Shown: positions 49,201 to 62,149 of the stretch, one piece after another
Layout of the letters: each line of letters opens with the position of its first letter
How positions within the stretch are numbered: position 1 is the stretch's first letter
Assembly: GCA_013398295.1 (NCBI GenBank)
Contig: VZSF01011129.1
Location: 227,190-291,189, forward strand
Origin: Chionis minor
Taxonomy: Eukaryota > Chordata > Aves > Charadriiformes > Chionididae
Direction of reading: 5' to 3'
Length of the DNA stretch: 64,000 nucleotides
Notes under the pieces: model-generated
The model's input: only the letters and a program-made list of their open reading frames with translations
The model's database searches: none
Told to the model about the DNA's origin: nothing
Made by a program: the position numbers and the translations under genes

Positions 49201-50096
49201 TGATACGGTAAGGTGAGAACTGCCTCAAAGCCAGATCTGATCATAAATGCAAAGTAGAACTGTGTGAAATCACCAACTCTGCCTGCTAAAATCAGTTCTC
49301 AGCTTCTTCCGTGGCATAAAATGTTCGCTGTATCTTTCTATAGCATCAAAACTTTCATCAGTTTTGACATCAGGTTTCTTGTACTTCCTGAGTATTAGTG
49401 AGCATTAGCAAAAGCTTTCACCAAGGCTCAGTTCCTTTGTCGAGGTCATAACCTATTTCTTCTTATTCTCTCATTGATCGAGCTACCCAACATCCTCTGG
49501 AAGGTCATAGATAATTTTTTCTTTGTAGTTTCTCTGAGACAAATTCCGATCTTTTTTTTTGTTTTGAGTCAGTTTAAAAAATGCAGATCCCTCACTCACC
49601 CATACTTGTTATACAAAAGGCTATATATTTAGCTGCTATAAAGCAATACAAATCTAATTACCTTCCAATAGTTATATACACTTATACTTTCTGAGAATTT
49701 GGGACTGTAATTCCCTTGCATAATACTAACACCACCATCACTATCCAGCATTTCCACTCACATGACAATATATATTCTGTGAGAAGTATAAGATTGCAGT
49801 ACACTATTTGCCATAGCTCGTGCAATTCTATTGAATTCCACATAATTTTGACATCAATATCTTAGATACTTCTTTTTTGTCTATACTTAAACAGAGAAGG
49901 CGATAAAGATCATCTGTGTAGAATTACTTCAGTAATTCTTACTGTTGGTCCTTCTAGATGCAGAGAGTATCCACTGACCATTGAAAGACTTACACAAAAG
50001 GAAGTTAATAACTTGTGGAAGTGACACACTTTTCTTTTGCCTTCTAGCAAAAGACTGTAATAGCATTGTCTCCTTTCAAATAGTACTTTCTTTCAG
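46263..50096. other. non-coding stretch
   Basis: Contains a T20 run (46969-46988), a small palindromic stem (47212-47226, ATAGCG and CGCTAT around CTT) and a moderately GC-rich patch at 47980-48230 with an unsupported 69-codon frame. No transposon or credible paired splice sites were found. Confidence 0.5.
46969..46988. repeat. T20 homopolymer
   Basis: Uninterrupted run of 20 T. As the reverse complement it could be a poly(A) tail of a minus-strand retroposon, but the sequence to its right is not recognised as one. Confidence 0.95.
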
Positions 50097-50223
50097 GATG
50101 TTCTAGACAGGATCTGGCCCTCGCTGCTGCTAGTAAGAAATATCAGAGATCACAGGCTGGCCTCAAAAATACCCAGTTTGAATCCTACAGAGGGATGAAA
50201 GTCCGTCACTCAGATGGAGGAAA
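50097..50223 (+). other. exon-like segment with good splice sites, unidentified
   Basis: A pyrimidine-rich acceptor (TAGTACTTTCTTTCAG) and a consensus donor (GGAAA|GTAAGT) flank 127 bp with a single open frame. Predicted peptide pieces are CSRQDLALAAASKKYQRSQ and GLKNTQFESYRGMKVRHSD, basic and helix-like then polar. Two leading bases make it phase-compatible with 39108-39258; two bases trail. No family recognised. The splice sites are among the best in the window, but the frame is short and chance cannot be excluded. Confidence 0.28.
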
Positions 50224-53200
50224 GTAAGTTTTATGTTAAACCTATGTAAATTCATCAGTTCTCTGACTGTCCTATTGAGTTTAGCTTTCTCATGAATGCA
50301 CTTAAGCTAAAATCAAGTGAGATTTTTAACACCAAAAAAAAGTTTCAGCCTCCTCTTCTGCCCCTCCTCCCTTCATTGTGTCCTTCACCCTCTAACCGCA
50401 TTCTCCAACCACATCTTTCTGTGAGATAGCAGGCAGGACAACCCAAGCACACGGCTTTCAGTCTTACACTGGAACATCTATTTGTGATCTTAAAATTTAT
50501 ATTTCATAGCTATTTTTTTTGCCAAGGAGTTTTCAGTCTGAATAACAATTAAGTACCATGAATTCTAGCTTTCAACCTGCAGAAACCACTCACAAGAATT
50601 AGATGTACATTCACTTCCCTGTGTAAATCTGTGTTTCACCAGCCTGCCTTCATGCTAGTAAACACTTATCTAACATAAGATTTTCTCTTTTTTGTGATCA
50701 TGTATTTCAAAGTAGTAAGCCAGGGAGCAGAACATATATTTCATCAGGAAATCATAAGTTGTGCACAGACTGATCCCTGCTTTGAAATTTTACCCTTGAG
50801 TGCACAAAAGTCATTGGAAAGGAAAAAGTAGATATGTGAAACACATCTGTTGCTTCAGGCAGACTATGTGGACCTCAGTCCCTAGGGAAACTGCATCTAG
50901 GAAAGAGATAAAGGCAGTTATTCCCTCAACACTAAACAAAGTTCAAGGATAATTCATAAGCAACAGCAGCAGGTAGCAAAGTTAAAATTATTCTTGGCAA
51001 TGAAAGCCACAGGGAAAGGCAGAAATCACTCATAAATATGGACTCAGGGTATCACTTGAGTGATCAGTTTTTATCAGGGATCCCTGAAAGACTATAGAGT
51101 CTTTACTCAGATGAATTCCTGCTCATCGCAAAGGGATTTTGCCTGATCAGACAGAAGCAGGTGTGCAGCTCTGCCAGTACCAACCTCACCGGCACAGATG
51201 AGCAGGGCGGTAGGAAGGATGGGGACTATGGTCTCAATCTTGAGAGAGACTGAAGGAGGAGAGCAAGGCCTTCCCAGTGGAGCAGTACCCCCCAAGGCAA
51301 CGAGCTCAGAACACCACCCTTTGCTATTCAACATTTGCCATGTGCAAAGGCCTCTGGGCTACAGTAAAGATTGGGGACAGAGTAAAGGGGACACATCAGT
51401 CCCAGTTGTTTCAGCTGGTCTGAGCCAGGGCGAGCACAAAATGAAGCAATATGGCGCCCTGGCAAACCCTGCACTGTAGTCTCCATGGAAATAGCCTCAT
51501 ATCAAGGCATACCGAGGTGTTATACCTAAATCGATACGTGTACAATTAGACAGGAAGACAGAAGATTCAGATTAACTTTTCACCAGTGGGGTTGAGTTAA
51601 TTTTATCTAAGGACAACATTCTCTGAAATTACTGGTGAGGTCAGGAAAAAGAAATGGATTGGTTTTCATCAGAGCCCTGTGAGATGAGTTGCTTCTCTGC
51701 TTTCCAAATACTGCTTTAAAAAAATTAATTAAAACCCAACAGCTTATAGAGGTTTATACTGATTATACATCCCACATCGCTTTTTTTCAGGTGATAAGGT
51801 ACAGGCTCCTGCATCCTGGCAAAACTCCAGGAAGGATAATTGCATTGCCTTGCCAAGTTTTAATTGAATGAGGTGTTCTTCTTAACTTTCTCTCCCAAAT
51901 TACTGTGCATTGTTGTGCATTGTTAATTACTGACCACACACCCCCAGAGGAGGCAAACTTGCAGAGGTACCATATTGCCATAGTGTAATCTAGAAAAGAA
52001 CTGAAGCTTAAGCCCTGAAATATGTCAGGAAGAAAGATGTTGGCAGGGCAGGGCTGATGTAGTGCCCTGTCATCCAAGCTTCTCTTCTCCCTTCTCCTAG
52101 TGCATTTAAAATAATTATCAGTGTAGACTGACAACAAGACCCCTTCCATTTTTCTGTGTATGTTCTAAGTGAACAAAGAACAGACTAGGGTACAGTTTCC
52201 CAGCTTCTCAGTGGTCTGCTGATGTTCTGGTGATTTGGAGGCATTTCTGTGAAGATTTCCAAAGGGCTTGCTGGAGACGTCTCAGAATACTCTTGCTGGG
52301 GTTGGAGGGGGATCTATTTGGTTTTGTTTTCCAGAGAAATGTTAGTTTGTTCTGACCAAAGCTGTTTGTGAAACAGGAGCATAAATTTCTCATCCCAAAA
52401 CATTTTAGGATAGATGCCGAAAACATCCTTTCTTCAATATTTCAAAATAGGAAATTAGGCAAAGAGGAGGAGAAAAGAAACAAAGTCCAACCAATTTTTG
52501 TATTTTAAAATTAAAAATATACATATACTGAAAAAAGCAGAAATCAAAATAAAGAACTTCCAAAACATCTACAGAAACTTGTGTAATGTAAGCAATTTTT
52601 TTGGCTTGACTGCTTAACACAGAAGACTGTAATTTCAGCTTTTTTAACCAATCCAGTATATGGAAAAATGATGACAAATATGAAAAGTTTTGAGAAATCA
52701 GAAAAGCTGTATCTTTTCTACCTACAACAATAACACAATTTTATTTTTATATGATCATACTTATTTCAAGCTGATGTTCAGAGTTCAAGCTAAGTGATAT
52801 CCCTTATTTGTAAATCTATGCATATATATAATTAATGTGTATGTAAAAAAAAAACACTTGTGCAGAAATCTAAATATTTTATATGTATATTTGTACAATT
52901 AATGATATTTTTCTATGCAGCAAATATTGCTGTTAACTAGTGTGACAGTTTAATTAGAGTACCCAACCCAGACAACTTACACTTATGATGGGAGGGAGTT
53001 CAACTCCCCCTCCCAAAAGATACATGAAGAGGGAATAATAAGAAGCAGGCAGGCCCCATGTCAGGAAAAAGGAGGTTCCTCAAGTTGCTGAGATCCTTAG
53101 TCTTAAAACTACAGAGATTTTGAGCGAAACAGTTGCCTACCCTCTAGTTTTAACACTCTACAGGGCCTTCTCTCCTACTCTAGAGCTCCAAGGTTGGGCT

Positions 53201-53875
53201 CGGGCTAAAAAGGACAAGGTAAACCAAGAGTGAAATTCTAAGTCCTGACCAGCTGGGGAGAGCAAGGCATATCTTTAGTTGTTTGCATAGTTTAAGGCAT
53301 ACTCTTTGAGCAGCATTCAGTATTTTAGGCATTGTGCCACAACACCCCTATCCCTTCTGCGGATACCAGAGAAGACAGTAAAGGCCAGCAGCAGAGTTGA
53401 CACCAGGATTGCTAAAGCATAAACAAGCAAAGAAGGAGGAATAAATTGCTCCTGAAGAGCAGTTGCTATGAGAAAATTATGACCACATGCAAATTCTCCA
53501 GGAAGTTGTGAAATACGCTTCAGGTTGTTGAAGAGTTCATCTACCTTTTATTCCCCCCATTCCCAAAGAAAAAAAAAAAAAAACACACAACAAATTTCTT
53601 GAGCAGAATTATTTTAAATGATTGAGGAATCTCCCTTCAGTACCCCAAACAGTTGTTTTATTGGCAACCAAAGCCCCTTTTTCATTACTCTTCAAAGATC
53701 CCTCCATTTCAATTCTACTTGTTCACATTCTGCTTCAAATTATACCCCACTGAGCTGACCACATGCAGGACTGTGTTCCAAGACCTCTTTTTTTAATAAA
53801 AATTCTCTTTCAGTGTCTCCACACCACGAAACAAATCACATAGCTTCATAAGCCATCAGACAATCCTTTCAGTTT
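50224..53875. other. non-coding stretch
   Basis: Holds a 10-bp exact tandem duplication (TGTGCATTGT twice, 51904-51923), an A15 run (53569-53583), and a moderately GC-rich patch around 51130-51480 with an unsupported 93-codon frame. The minus-strand 120-codon frame at 51787-52149 has no domain or splice support. Confidence 0.5.
51904..51923. repeat. exact 10-bp tandem duplication
   Basis: TGTGCATTGT is repeated head-to-tail with no spacer. Confidence 0.85.
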
Positions 53876-54070
53876 CTCGTGCAGGCGAACTGAGCCTTTT
53901 TCATCTGATTAATTCACCAAGCAAGCTGATCTGGGAAGCATAAAAAGCTTCTGAGGCAGGATGAGAATCAGCAGCTCATATTTCATAATGGCATCACTAA
54001 TGCCCCAAATTAAGTGCTGAGGCTGTTTTGCTTGGCAATATCATTTCATGTTAATTTTGGATGGGACCGA
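53876..54070. promoter_or_regulatory. candidate regulatory element, homeodomain-type words
   Basis: TTCATCTGATTAATTCACC, AATTAAGTGCTGAGG, CACTAATGCC and TCATGTTAATTTTGG occur within 200 bp of complex, CpG-poor sequence. The C-A-A-T-T-A-A-G-T-G core (CAAATTAAGTGC) resembles an NKX/homeodomain site. A weaker candidate than those at 27.4 and 45.5 kb. Confidence 0.25.
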
Positions 54071-57000
54071 AAATGAAGTTGTAATCTCCCTCTGTCATGC
54101 TGCGACTATTTCCTTGACCATCTTAAGTGCTGCATTTTATGAGGACGTAGCTGTTACTGCTGGGTATGGAAACCACTGTACAAGTAAAACCTCCTTGAGT
54201 TCCTGCCCAAGGAGTTTACAGATTCATGCGTTCATTGCTTCGAGAGGGTACCCTTGGGGAGCATGCCTTGCTCCGTGTTGGGGCTGGCCAGGAGGACCCA
54301 GAAAGGAGTCATCTGCAGGCCTGGAGCAAGGCAAGACCCATATTCAATGAATTTGACCTCAGCTTTAATGGAAAAGGAACCCTTTAAATGAGTTGCAAGC
54401 GTAAGTCTTGTGTGCCACACTAGTAAGGCTGCACCAGATCACCTCTCCTGACTAGTAATTAGCAGGTCTGTTCAATTTGTTGGAGGAAAGACTTTAAGAG
54501 AAGTTTGAAAAGCAAAGTGGCTCTTTTCTCTTGCATTGTGTGTTGCTTTAGCAGTTTCAGTTGCCTTTTAGTAATTTTTAATGCTTTTCTTTTTTGAAAA
54601 TTCAAGCTGTGGTTTTTAATGACCACGTACTACTCAATATGAAAAAGGAATGTTACTGGTCAACATGTCAGTACTCCCATTCTGAGGTTCTAAAATGAGG
54701 TGCCTAAACTTATACATAAGAATTCTTATATTTTCACTAACTCGCAAAGATAATGTACTAGTTAGCGTTACAATTTTTACACAATTTACTCAGGTTTGCT
54801 GAATCTTATATTGTTTGAGGGACACAGTGAATCGATATTTATATTTATTAAAATATGTAATTTTTAATACAGAAATAATTTTATTGGTCTTGATTTTCAC
54901 AGAAGAGTGGGTTTTGCTCCCTCTGAGCCTGTCCCCTTGTCAGATTCAATTTATTTCAACCAAAATGATCATGTTCCCAGCTATGAACTCTACATTTATT
55001 TCATAGACCCATAAAAGGTCAAGACCTTCTCTTTTTTTTTTTTTTTTTTTAATTTTTGCCTTTGTGTTTTTAAAAGAGCCTAAAGGATCAACAAGACCAA
55101 ATTAAAAGAAGGGAACATAATTGTGTGTTCATTCACTTCAGATCTTTGGATACTGCAGTCGCAATTTAAAATAAGCACACGTTGGTAAGCAAGTCAAGCA
55201 CAGAACTGTACACAGTGTAATTTTTATTAAGGCTGGCCACTTCAGAGTTCATTTTTACCTTCATTAAAATATTTTAATCTATGTCTTTAAGTACATAAAA
55301 CATCAAAGTTTCATTCTACCACTACCAACTCAGAAAGAGATCAACTCTCAGTAAGACCCGTGCCATTTTCTTTGATCTTGTACAGACCTGGGGATTTTAA
55401 GCCTGGTGTTCACTCTTTAAAGAATTTTAGAACTAATTGCTTAATGTTTTTATTGTGTCCTCTTCTCTAATTTAATATGATGTTTTATGAAGCTGTTACA
55501 GACTGCAATCTCTGTATTATATTTTTGCTGTTACTGGTGACATATTTCTAGTGAAATTTCAAGCTAAAGGGAATAATTTATAACATTCCTTATTTTGTTG
55601 ATAAGAACTTCTTTCTGGTGATCTTCTGCTACTCTGTCTGGGCTATAATTTTTCTTCTGCATGCATATAATCTTGTGATGAAATATTTTTGTCTACTTTT
55701 TTTGTCTACTTATCTTCAGTGGAAATTTTGAGTCTGTGGTTTAATTCAGTGTAAATTACTTCATATCTGAACCAGAAGAATAAAGCTATTGCTTTTAAAC
55801 TGCCTAAAATGCTGCGGAGCATTTAATGCCTAGGGATAAATCGGGATTCTGCTGAAGGCAATAGCAAGCTCACACCAACCTTAATAGAATCAAAGTTTCC
55901 CTGAAGTGCTCAAGTACCAAAAGGACTTGCCCAAAGCAGCCTTCAGTGCAGGATATTTAGATACACATTTCCAGTCCATGCAAAAACTTCCCCTCTCACT
56001 GACAGTCATGACTGAACCCACTTTATCTCTTTACCAGTACACAAGAAATTCAGGCCAGCGTAAATGAGTGCTAAAGGCTCCAATGAACATTTTGTGCCAA
56101 TAGTGGTTTTCACCAGCTTCTAGCCACAGTTTACAGTAGGATTATCTCACTGATTTACAATTTCTTAGAAGGTGTTGTTTCTTGGAAAGAGACTGCCCTG
56201 AAAACAGTTAGTCTAGTACCACCCTGTTAAAACTAAAGGGAACTGTTTACACGCGATGGCTAATTGTAATCCATTAATATGTGAAGACATACGACCTGAT
56301 CTATGCAAACATCTAATTCCAAATCAGTTCAATCTAGGGAGAGTGGAAAGAGGAAAAGCTTCATTCAAGCTGAGTTGAATGAAGGGGGACAAAGTGTAAG
56401 TGAAATGTGTGCTCTGCAGGACAGACCAACCTCAGCAGATGGGTGCATTCTGCACTTTCCTATGAAGTCTTTAAAATATAGGCTTCAAACACACAGCCCA
56501 CAATAAGCTTCACTCTCGGTGACAAAAATCACAGATACACAAGGCAAGAGTGGCAGCTGAGAGAAACTTTTTGCCAGGAGCAGATTAATATAGCATTCTT
56601 GGGGTTTGCTGTTATCAGCAAACAGATGTAAACAGAAACAGATGAGGATCCAAGACGACCAGACTGTAAATCTAACTAACAATCAGAAGGCACACTCTAG
56701 TAAATTGAGGAGAATGGTACAATTTCTGCTCTTTCAACTTAGTGCTTCCTCTGGTCTTCAGTCACTTCATCTTTGACCCTAATCTTAGCTAGCTAACATT
56801 AGTGATCTGTTATTTCAAATACAAGATTCTGCATCATTCAATGTACCTTGACATTTTTTGGATATCTTTCATGCACAAATTTCTGATGGCTCAGAGCATA
56901 TAGCTAATTCAAATAACAAAATTTATGAGCTTTAGTTGATGTTGTCACACTATGTTTTCTGCCTAGATCTGGATTTTCTTCCACGGAATGAAAGAAATGA

Positions 57001-58531
57001 AAACAGATCTGTGTGCTAATCCAGTCTTAATTTTCATTTTATGAAGGGCATGTAGAAAGCTGATGATGATGAATAAATAAAAGTAGCATACCAAGTAAAT
57101 ATTATTCATTTGTAGTCACATATGTACTAGTGGGCGCATCTTTGGGTTTCAAACATCATCCAGATGGAAAAACATCTGGAATTTAAAAAATACCAGGCAA
57201 ATAATGCAATATCTGAAAGTACAATTATGGTTTTTACCCTGGGTCAAATAGTTCTCTAAAAACCGTAAGGAAAAAGACAGGAATGCAAATCAAGGTATAT
57301 GTATTGGGTTGAGTATGTGTTATATCAGGTGGTATGCATAGTTTTTAAAAAGCAACTTCAAGTTTAAAGATGCTAATATTACCTGCCTGGACTCTGAACA
57401 GTATGTTTATTAACATAATATTCTGAGTCCATTTAGGCTTCACTCCTGTTTTGGCATGGTTGTCTTGTTCCTACATAGGAAGAATTTTTGAAATACTGAA
57501 TTCTGAGTACAAGTGGCTATTCATGCTTCTCAGGCTTTCTAGTGAGCAAAACAGACACGCTTAACGTTATCATTTTATCTTCTGCATGTGACAGACCATG
57601 CACTACACCAAATGCTCTCACGTGGGGTCCACAAGTCATTTACTTACTATTAAGGCATAGTTAATAAAATGTCAACAAATTTAACCATAGCTATCTTTAA
57701 CAAATACCATAAATATTAAATTACGTGATTAATATACCAGTGTTTATTACCTGGTATCAGAGAAAGTGGTGATTTAATAAATCAGTCTTCGCACTAGAAA
57801 CTTCTAAAGGTAAATATCGTTCTAAACTAGTGTGATTTTTAGGTCTGTAGTCATAGTTCTGCATTAATGCCTCATAACAAGAAATTAGACATTAGACAAT
57901 TTCCTATTACATTACATCATCAAAATGGGGGGGTTGTACATACAGCTTTTGCAAACTTCAGTATATTTTCTACTGGTTTCCTTTCCATGCGGTTAAACCA
58001 AAGTTGTTCAAGAAATAAGGTCCTCAGTGAAAAAACCTTTCTCCTACTGAAATTTTAGCACTTCATTATTTCTTTTTGCAAGTATGTATTGTTAAATACA
58101 TTTTGAAAATAGTTATGTACTTATCAGAACTTTCCATAAGACTAACCTGAACTAACTATTTGCGTGGAAAAACTATAGACCATCTCCAATAAAAGTACAT
58201 ATTTTTTACAAAGGATTTTTTGTATTTTACACAATTTCACAGCTTTGATGTCACCAAAAGATTGTATTTCACAGCTGTTACTTAGCTAGTATGAGTTACT
58301 GCTTTTAAAAAAACAAGGAAAACATTAAAAGATTTTTAATTAAGAAAATTCATGACAGCATTGAGTTCCTCCAGCATGTAGTGCAACATCCTTTACTTTT
58401 TATTCTAAAAGCTTAATTGAGAGCTATAAAAAAATTCCCAGTTAAGAATTTAGAACTCCTCAGTTGTTACATGAGAACATTAAAATACATTCCTAGCAAA
58501 AGATTTCCCACCATAAAATATCTCAGAGACC
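54071..58531. other. non-coding stretch
   Basis: Contains a T19 run (55032-55050), a TTTGTCTACTT duplication near 55690-55711 and possible SINE-like traces near 55850 and 56050 (CAGGCCAGCGTAAATGAG). No CpG cluster or supported exon. Confidence 0.5.
55032..55050. repeat. T19 homopolymer
   Basis: Uninterrupted run of 19 T after CTTCTC. Confidence 0.95.
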
Positions 58532-58554
58532 AAAAAAAAAAAAAAAAAAAAAAA
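58532..58554. repeat. A23 homopolymer
   Basis: The longest single-base run of the window. No AATAAA just upstream and no recognisable retroposed body, so a simple replication-slippage tract is the most economical reading. Confidence 0.95.
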
Positions 58555-61500
58555 GATGCTTCATACAAGAACTAGCAGCTATAGAGCTTGCACGGCTGAA
58601 GAAAAAGATTTTGCCTGTTGGTCAGCTCTTGACAGTACCTACAAGGTACATATTCTCATAAGTGCCAAATTCCGAGTAAATGGAGAGGGGCAGGATCCAT
58701 TTCTAGTAAGGGGGTTCTATTAGAGGATTAGTATATAACAGTATAGTAGCATATAAAAAATAACCCTCATTTATTATTATGAATGATGCAACAGGCTAAA
58801 TAATATCTCATAGAACAAGCAAGCCTGATAAAAAAAATCCCTGCAGAGGCTCACTGTCAACTGGGTTTTTTTGTCAATCTGTTCTACACCTTCAAAATGC
58901 TTGGGCATGTGCTTGTTTTTAAGGATTTATATACCTGCACTTAAGGCTTATAAACTCTAGACATACGGACATTACTGAAGACACAAAATGCACTCACACA
59001 TTCTTTGGAAGTGGCATTAGCTTCCCAGCTCGCATTTGGTCCCTGGATATAATTTTTCATTAAAGAGTCTCAAGAGAAGTTTGATCTTCGTTGGTCTCTT
59101 AGCAAATGTTGAACTCCTCATTACTCCAGCATTCTGGGCCAGAATAACAATAGACATATCTATAATTTCAGATTATTCCTAATTTTGAGTATCCTGGCAA
59201 ATGACCTGTCTTCTGAGATCAAGTAGTATTAGTTCTGATTTTCAGAATGCATCAGTCGTAACGGCAGTGACAAGAATGTTGTTGCTACTTTTAAAAACTG
59301 CATTATGAATAAAGGCCAAACAAGAATATCCCATTGACCTCAGCCCACATTTTAGTATCTGAGAGAAGAATGGATCTAAATATGAGATCAAATAGCTTAT
59401 CTGCTTATACCGTGCAGCTTAATCTGCCATAAAACCAACAGAAAACGAACTCAACCTCTGAGAAATTCAAAATACTTATTTTTTAATGGGAAACTTAAAT
59501 GTATGAAGCTATTTAAAAGAACAGTATACTTTTCTAATGCTACTGATTCCAGAAGTACTTTACAATCATAACTCTCAAGTTAGTTATATTTCCTAATTTC
59601 TAAATAAGATATAAGATTAAGTGATTCAGTGGAAATACAACCGATCTTCTATCTAAAGCCACATAAACAGTATTTGGTTATAAAACTTTAACAGATCCAT
59701 TTATGTACTAAATTATTTAAGCAAATGTAATGCTTCCAAATTGTATTGTTTTGCAAGGTTTCTCTTGGAACCTTTGCCATTTATCATACATGTACTTCTG
59801 TCTTTTTTCTACTCAGAAGCACAGCATGAAAAAACTTCATTTCACATTGAAACATCACTATGTGGAACAGTGTGATGAAATGAGACACAGGAGGAGAGTT
59901 TGTGTTATACTCTGGTAAACAGTTGGTCTACAGGAATGATAGCATTTTATGCTGTGACTGATATATCAATTGTGAGGCCTAAAATATGTCTGATCTGAAA
60001 GCAGGAGTTCTGCCTACTATAAACTGTATGCATGTGAAAGATTACAGGTAACATGTCTAAGCCTGCTGGGAGGTTGCAACCTAAATCTCATCTAGGACTT
60101 AATATAACAATACAACAAATTCTGGTAAAATTATATCTCAAGTATACTTAAAGATAATGTTGCTCTGCTAAACAGAGCAATACTAACAACTAAGACCGTG
60201 AGCTTGCAGATAAGACCCTGACATTATTTACATGCTTTACATGAATAAACAGTACCAATAAAGATCTAGACTAAAAGGAAGCGTCTAAATGTTTGCAGGT
60301 TCAGTGCAGGCAACTCTGGAGAGCACAGAAGGGAAATCCTGCCCATCGACTGCATGGGACTGCAACAGCTACGTGGTATTAACGTACTAGCAAAAACACT
60401 GACGTGAAGTATTGCATATTTTTGAAGAGCTAAAGACAAAACCACCAAATTCAATAATAATAACCTGCTGGATGAAATGAGAAAGTGTGCTCAGGGTTAT
60501 GTGAAAATGTGAATTTATTAATTTGGTCCACTTAAGGACATTAATAATTTCCCTGGGTGTTGTTCACATCATGTAAGGCCTGGCCTTCTATGCAGTTCCA
60601 CAGAAAACTCTGGCACGTCTTCAAAAGCCAAGGGTCACTTGAGTGGACCTGATTCAACTATGTACATAAGTATGTGTTTAGGTCCTTTACGGAACAGGGA
60701 ACTATTTATTGGTCTGAAGCATATAGCAGTAAGGATGGCGAAAATCAAATCCTCTGTCACCGATCATGCAGTGAACTTTACATAAAAAGATTTTTGCATC
60801 TCTTAGGATCACTGTATGTCTGACAAACTGAAGATGCGTGGGGAGATACATCTGGCATCATAAATGTAAATGTACATTTAAATGTAGAAACAACACACCA
60901 GTGTTTCCAAGTTTAAAATAGTCAGTATTGTAAAAGGATGGTTGTTTTTCATATGTAAGACTTGAACCCATTTGAAGCTGCTCTGATTCCTAATCTCATT
61001 TAGAGAAAAGTGTTTCTCATCATGCATAAGCTGTGAAAAGATAGCTGGGAAAAAGAATGTTGATTAGAAGGGACATTTCTGAAATGCTGTCGGTTGAAAC
61101 TTCCCTGTCTGCAATTCACTTCTTCCATAACCAGCAGTATATTTGCCCACTGCGGCACTATTATAATCAGTGGAAATGTTATTCTTGACTCCAGTGAACA
61201 GAAGATCAAGACCTAGAAGTGACCACAAGATTATCTCTTTCTCTCCTCAACAGTGATTTTAAAAACGTTTGAAATATATCACTGCTGCTTTAACCATTTT
61301 CACTGCTTTACTTTTCTCAAAATGAGAAAAAATTTTAATCATCCTTTACAAAGGAAAATGAAACCTGCTTTAATTTCTAGAGCTTAAGGAAAATGGTGCA
61401 AAGTAGGTTAGGAACATCACTAGATTTTTTTGTTTTAGAAATGGGTAAGATCAAGTATTTTCTGTCTAATAACAATGTTCTTTTGACTGTTAAAACAGTA

Positions 61501-61649
61501 TTTGTGCAGCATCAAAATGCTTATTTTAGGTATATAATCCTTAACATAGTTTCATGTCACAGGAGATGTCACTATGAGGAGTCTGGCCACTGACAGCAGG
61601 AGACTCAAAAATAAGAGTTTTAATTAAATGATTAATTACCAATAAAAGC
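58555..61649. other. AT-rich non-coding stretch
   Basis: One possible ancient repeat (60328-60370) is listed separately. GAATTTATTAATTTGGTCC and ACATTAATAATTTCCC near 60511-60555 are homeodomain-type words without further support. No credible exons. Confidence 0.5.
60328..60370 (+). repeat. ancient amniote SINE-like repeat remnant
   Basis: GGGAAATCCTGCCCATCGAC followed by TGCATGGGACTGCAACAGC matches the 'aaatcctggcccattgacttcaatggga' type block of the old sauropsid repeat, with decay. Confidence 0.45.
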
Positions 61650-61905
61650 AAGAGGAAGAATGCTAGCTGAACGCTGTGCCACAGTAAGGAGAGAGAAAGG
61701 CTCTCCAGAGCCAAATGCCTGGGGGTTTACGGACAGGCACTGGCTGTTGCGGCTACACAGGCAGGCACTGCTGCCGGCAGCCCCCTGAACTGGCGATGAA
61801 CGACTGTCCTGGGTCACGGGGACATCAGACAGCTCTGCCTAACCAGCGCTACAGCTCACGCTGCCACACACCTTAAGCAAAGCAGCCTCCTTCTCCGTAA
61901 ACCTT
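61650..61905. promoter_or_regulatory. CpG-enriched, GC-rich patch, function unknown
   Basis: Around nine CpGs within about 200 bp (TTACGGAC, GTTGCGGC, TGCCGGCAG, GGCGATGAACGACTG, TCACGGGG, AGCGCTAC, TCACGCTGCC) in an otherwise CpG-poor area. No TATA box or clear motif cluster was recognised. It might be a small regulatory element or a remnant of older GC-rich DNA. Confidence 0.25.
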
Positions 61906-62149
61906 TAAGATTGCTTGTGCCTTCGCTGTGTCTGAGTTTGTCTCCTGCCCATTCGGGCAGCTAAACCTAGCTGAGTAGCTTTCTGTTTGTTTTGCATCCT
62001 GAAACAAGGGCATATGGGAGAAGGGATGACTTTGGATTCTGTCAATTGATTAATCCTTCTGTAAAGTAGGCAGGCAGAGTGAGTCACCCATGAGATGAAA
62101 CTCAGGCTAGCAACAGCCAAACAGAACCATAGACGAGTGACCAGCATCA
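61905..62149 (-). other. weak terminal-exon-like frame with hydrophobic segment
   Basis: On the minus strand an acceptor (GCATATTTTCTCTGCAG, AG complement at 62150-62151) precedes an open frame of about 80 codons. A hydrophobic stretch (MLVTRLWFCLAVASLSFISW) is followed by a basic tail (ARMGRRQTQTQRRHKQS) and a stop at 61905-61907. One membrane segment followed by basic residues is protein-like, but no family is recognised and no compatible upstream exon was found (63560-63660 ends in phase 0, this needs one trailing base). Confidence 0.13.
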
